NCBI GenBank assembly: GCA_902729315.2
Contig: LR746265.1
Coordinates: 5,808,892 to 5,872,891, forward strand
Length of the DNA stretch: 64,000 nucleotides
Direction: 5' to 3'
DNA from: Spirodela intermedia
Lineage: Eukaryota > Streptophyta > Magnoliopsida > Alismatales > Araceae
Program-made: the position numbers and the translations under genes
In this document: one piece after another, positions 59,371 to 64,000 of the stretch
Layout: the number at the start of each line of letters is the position of its first letter
Numbering within the stretch: the stretch's first letter is position 1
The notes under the pieces: model-generated
What the model was told of the DNA's origin: nothing
Seen by the model: only the letters and a program-made list of their open reading frames with translations
Database searches by the model: none

Positions 59371-62300
59371 TGGTATCAAAGCCTTAGGTATTCTTTGTTA
59401 TCGTCATCCTCTCTAGTGCACCGCTCCTCTCCTCGCTAGCCTCTTTCCTCCTCAAGCTGCTCTTCAATGTTGCTCTCCTTCTCTTTTCGGAGCCACCCTC
59501 TTTGCTGCCATTGCCCCTCACCAATGCCATTGCTCTCCTCCTCTTCTCTGGCATCTTCACTATCACTGTTGCCATCAAGGCCCCTCCTCGTCATTGTGCC
59601 TTCATTGTCGCACCGTTGTGGGCATCGTCGCTCTCAGGTGTCGAGGACACTACCACTGCCATTGAGGTCCCTCCTCGCTGTCACGCCCTTGCCATCGTGC
59701 CCCACCCCTTGCCGTCACTATTTGGCTAGCTAGGGTTCTACTCGCCTCCTGATGAGCCAGCTGGTCCACCTATTGGCCCCCCAGCCCATCAGCGCCAGCT
59801 CAACATAGGGTTTTCTTCTAGATTGACACACTCAAGACTGACCCAATCAGATCTGCCAGCCCCATGCAGACCCACCAGCCTAATGTGGCTCAGCCGGCCC
59901 AATATAGACCCACTAGCCTAGTGCAGCCCCAACCGGCCCACCATGGCCCCAACTGGCTCTACTTGCCCCTCTAGATTGGCTCGTCAGGCCCTGACCCACT
60001 CACCTCACTCGAGTCGGCCCCATTGCCTACTCCTTCAGCCTTAGACGTGTCAACCTTATGGCATCATTTCACCCTCTTCCATTACCTGCCTTTGAGCCTC
60101 TAAACTTCTTCCGGTTGTTGTTTTCCCTTCTCTAATGGTTCTTTTGACTTGCCAATCCATCATGGTGCAACTTACTTAATTGATGGACGTCTTGAGCGAC
60201 TACAATTATACATTGTGGACATCTAACTTTGAGCTCTTCTTTTGATCTCATAGTCTCCTCCATCACTTCTTAGAGGACCCACTCAGCCTTTGGGACCCCT
60301 CGCATGTGACATGGTCTTAGCTCAACTTGGCCATTATCACGTGGATGCTTCAGAGTATCGAGCCCAGTACTATCGAGCCACTAGCATAGATCACCTTGAC
60401 TCGTCTCATGTGGTTCACTATAAAGACCATGTATGTCAACCCGACGAATATCAATTATATTGTGGAGATCTTTGGGTCTCTTCTCTTTTGTAAATAAGAT
60501 GATATCTCCCTTCAGGCCTAGTAGAGTCACCTCTAGGCCCTCATCTAGGAGGTTGATTTTTATTAGCCCCTTATTATCGACCTCTTGACCCTCCAATGCT
60601 ATTGTCAAGAGTTTTATGTTGGGATTTATCTTAGTTGACTTCATTCGTCCATCACATCTCAAATCCGAGGGTCTATTCTCTCTAAGAATTGTGTGCCTGA
60701 TTTCGCCTCCATCTTCTTGGCAGCCCTTTTAGTCACCATTGGTACATTCATCCACTCGTCTTCCTCTTTAGGCATCACCTTTATTCCTTCGGCTCTTGTT
60801 GTTGTTGTTCTACAGGCTTAAGATGATACCCCTCTTTCTTGTCATGACAGTGGTCATACTCATTGTAGATGTTAGCGCAATACTTTTTTTCTGTTTTCCT
60901 ATTATGAGAAGTAGAACCATCTAACTACTAAGTGTTTGAAGTAGTTCAGTAAGTCTACTTTCACACAACTGATGATAACTTCTCTAACTCTGGTTTTCTC
61001 TACTCTATCTTATGTTCCAACTCTTACCTTCTATGTGACCTTGATGTTTGTGGAGTATGATATCCTTCACCACACTAGTGGTACTGATGTTTCCACCTTT
61101 GTTAGTCTCGTCTCACTTTTGGCCTCCTCCACATTAGGTACACACATTCTCCTTACTTTTTCTTTGACATTATAGATTATCGATTCAGCGGCCTCCACCC
61201 ATATGACCAATATCTCCACTATTCTCTCCTCCTATCAATATATTTCAACCCATCGTCTTATCACTATTACCAATGGTTGAACATATTCAATTAAAGGTCA
61301 TGATGCCACCTCGACTTCTCCCTCCCTTCCCTTCACCCAAGTTCTCTACATTCTTAATTTTTCTACTAACTTTCTTTCCATTAGTACTATTACCTATGTC
61401 CTCCTTTGTACTATTACATTCTTTTCCTTTCACTATACTTTTCAAGATCTACATTCTAGATGGAGGATTAGTTTGGGCCGTAAAAATAGACGGGATATCT
61501 ACGAACTCATTTCTAACGAACCTTTCTTTGGCCTTTGGGCCCTTTTTGTTATTTCTACAACTACTTCTTCTCTTTTGTGACATTGCTGTTTAGGCCATTC
61601 TTATTTCTCTAAATTATAAAAAACCTTATCATGACTTTCTCTCTCTAAATTTTTGTGCGAGTCTTATTAGCTAGACAAAATCGTCGTGCTTCTTACTTTA
61701 GTTGTGATGACATCTTCTCTTTTGTTCCCTTTGACTTTCTTCATTGCAATGAATGAGGTCCATCTCGAATCATCATTATTACATTATTTTTGTTAATGGC
61801 TACACTTGTGTGAGCTAGATCTACCTCTTCTATAATCATCTTATGGTCATCATTGTGGTTACCCACTTTATCACTGAAGTTATCACCCAATACACCACCA
61901 TGTCTAAAATTCTTCATATTGATAATGCCTTTAAATTTGTCTAAGCTTTCTTTCGCACCTTCTACGTCGATCATGACATCCTCCACTAAACTATTTGCCC
62001 TCACACTTCGTAGCAGAATGGTGTTATTGAGTGCAAAGATTGTTAGCTCTTTGACATCATTTGCATACCTCTTCTTGAGATGAATGTCCCTCATTATCTT
62101 TAGGCTGATGCCTTTCTGACTGTCACTTACCTCTAGAATTAACTTTTCTCCACCCCTCATGAGGGGGCCATTTCTCTTCATCACTTAATCCATGATTCCC
62201 TTCTTTTTTCTCTTCCTCCTCGGACTTTAGATGGACCACTTTCGTCTAAGATTCCTCTCCTTCTCTTTCTAAACTTGTCTCTCATGTTTTTAAATAGGTC

Positions 62301-64000
62301 TTTGTTGGCTACTCTCACACGTAAAAAGATTATCAAGTCTACTTCTCCAATACACATTGCTATGTGACCTTGGCCAATATCACTTTTCATAAGGAGTCTC
62401 ATTTTTTCTTCTCATTTTTGACTCTTCCTTGTGCCGCTACATCTCATCCACTTGGGTTCCCTCTCTTGATGGTTCTTGTAGACCCCCCCCTTTTTCTCTT
62501 TTCTTTTGTCCACTCTCTTTAGGGTCATTACTCGTACCCAACTATGCACCTTATTGCCCTTCACAAAGGTACATGCACTTGCACCCATCATCCCATCTCC
62601 CAGTTCATCTCGTATGACCGTCTTTCTCCCTCTTTTCATCCCTTTGCCCTCTTTGTGACCTCTAAGTCGCTTCCATGGTCGTATGTTGAGGTTGCATAGA
62701 TACTTATGTGGAAGACGAACATGAATTCAGAAGTGGCTATGTTGGTCACTTAAAATACTTGATATTTAGTTTCACACTCGACCGATGCCAATATTATGAT
62801 GTGGAAGTGGGTGTTTACCCTCAAATATCACCTAATTGGCTCCATTGCTCGGCACAAAGCTCGTCTGGTCACTTAAGACTTCACATAGACATATGAGATT
62901 GACTACATTGAGATGTTCTTTCCCATAGTCTACCTCAACTCCGTTTGTGTGCTCCTCTCTCTCTATGTTAATTAGTCATGGTCTCTTTACTAGTTAGATA
63001 TTTTTAACACCTTTCTCTATAGTGATCTCAAAGAGTAGGTCATTATAGAGTAACTTTTTGGGTATGTTGCTCAGAAAGAGTCATTGAAGGTGTGTCTCTT
63101 ACAACATGTCATTTATAGGCTCAAACAAAGTCCACATATTTGATTTGCCAAGTTTAATGATTTACTCACCACCTTTGACTTCACCTCCTGCACTACATAC
63201 CCCGCCATACTTACGAAGAAGACAGAGGGAGGTCTTATCATCCTTGAAATCTACATCAATGAGGCTAACATCTCTACTACTAAAATCTATTTGTAGCAAC
63301 ACCTCGACATTTGTGACTTGGGGACTCTACGATATTTTTTCTTAGATTAAGTTTGTATATCAAGATAGGAAGCTCACCCTCACCCATCGAAAGTATGTCC
63401 TCAACATACTTTAAGAGATTAACTTCCTTGGAAGTAAGTTAGAGACTTCGTCCATGAAAGCTCACTTACAATTCTAAGACACTTTATCTTCCTTACTCGA
63501 GGATGCTAACTGGTATTAGTAATGTTGGGCAAATTGATATATCTCACCATCACTCATCCTAACATTGTGTACACAGTTAGTATTTTGAGTCAGTTCACAT
63601 AGGGTCTCGAGGAGTGCATTAGGAGGGAGCTCTACAAGTCCTCACCTATATTAAGTGAGCCATAAGAAAATGGCTCATCTATTGGCAACATGTTCATCTT
63701 CGCACTGTAGTCTACTCTAATGTCAAGTATTTAGGTGATGATTAAAAGTCTACTAGGAGTTATTGTACATATGTTGACAATAACTTAATCATTTGGTGGT
63801 CCTCAAAATAGAGGGTGGTGTCTTGTTTTAGTACAGAATCTGAGTATTGAGTCATAATTGAGATAATGCAAGAAATGATTTAACTTAGATCACTTCTCAA
63901 TGATTTTGACATTACTTCTTCTTCTTCAATGTTTATACATTACAACAATTAAGTCATCATCTTTATTGCTGGTAATCTCACCTTTTATGAGTATACGAAG
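59371..64000 (+). mobile_element. Ty1/copia retrotransposon, decayed, runs off the window
   Basis: The plus strand in copia order. The gag at about 60040-60850 has YNYTLWTSNFELFF, VDFY.PLIIDLLTLQ, then LHSSITSQIRGSILSKN and a zinc-knuckle remnant CHDSGHTHCRC. Protease follows at about 61170 (IIDSAASTHMTN) and GAG-pre-integrase at about 61560-61680. Integrase runs at about 61700-62200, and a FVGYSHT segment lies near 62290. Reverse transcriptase lies at about 63110-63420 (GLKQSP, RKLTLTHRKYVLNIL). RNase H lies at about 63750-64000 (YCTYVDNN, MQEMI.LRSLLNDFDI, SNL.F.EYTK-like end). Stops and frameshifts are dispersed. The 3' LTR is outside the window. Confidence 0.88.

Overview
This window looks like nuclear DNA of a flowering plant, most likely a monocot. 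The exons are GC-rich and set in very AT-rich, transposon-filled intergenic DNA. Genes have several introns with GT..AG borders, and LTR retrotransposons of the Ty3/gypsy and Ty1/copia types fill the spaces. The copia pol and the small GC-rich membrane-protein genes suggest Zingiberales/Musaceae to me, but that is a guess from memory and not established.

The gene content is a local family of cytochrome P450s of the CYP704 family (CYP86 clan, fatty-acid omega-hydroxylase type). Four copies are intact by exon-by-exon reading: 14590-16576 (-), 40139-42199 (-), 46418-48404 (+) and 49354-51441 (+). Each has six exons with all introns in phase 0, and together they encode proteins of 506-511 residues. 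One further copy (35974-38923, -) is a pseudogene with a frameshift, a large deletion and a solo LTR in an intron. One 5' stub (1122-1257, +) is fused to part of another gene. The copies fall into two types: type I (MEA/MEP start: 1122, 14590, 35974, 46418) and type II (MDLL start: 40139, 49354). A second duplicated gene encodes a basic, nuclear-looking protein similar to CCDC137. It is intact at 11243-14279 (five exons, 216 residues) and broken at 31111-34300. Each copy lies tail-to-tail with a type I P450, so a [CCDC137-like + CYP704] block was duplicated. Small membrane-protein genes sit on the minus strand at 2638-3027, 3386-3757 and 9899-10360.

Layout: 1-3.8 kb holds a near-identical copy of 45.30-46.55 kb, a gene-fusion scar and small membrane-protein genes. 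From 3.8 to 9.7 kb there is a decayed Athila/Tat-type gypsy element on the minus strand. From 9.9 to 16.6 kb lie a membrane gene, the CCDC137-like gene and P450-1. From 16.9 to 27.6 kb there are five ~1.6-1.77 kb solo LTRs of one family, two of them nested in a decayed gypsy chromovirus that spans 23.4-30.8 kb. From 31 to 39 kb is the decayed duplicate block, which carries a sixth solo LTR. From 40 to 51.5 kb are three intact P450s, and from 51.9 to 64 kb is transposon DNA: a copia LTR, the end of a LINE, minisatellites, a chromovirus fragment, and a copia element that runs off the window.

The most unusual signal is in the solo-LTR family. Five of the six copies carry a plant snRNA-type upstream sequence element (consensus RTCCCACATCG) placed 21-25 bp before a TATA box. 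That spacing matches RNA polymerase III snRNA promoters. In all six copies the region downstream can fold into a hairpin, and in the copies inspected T-runs follow roughly 200 bp further on.
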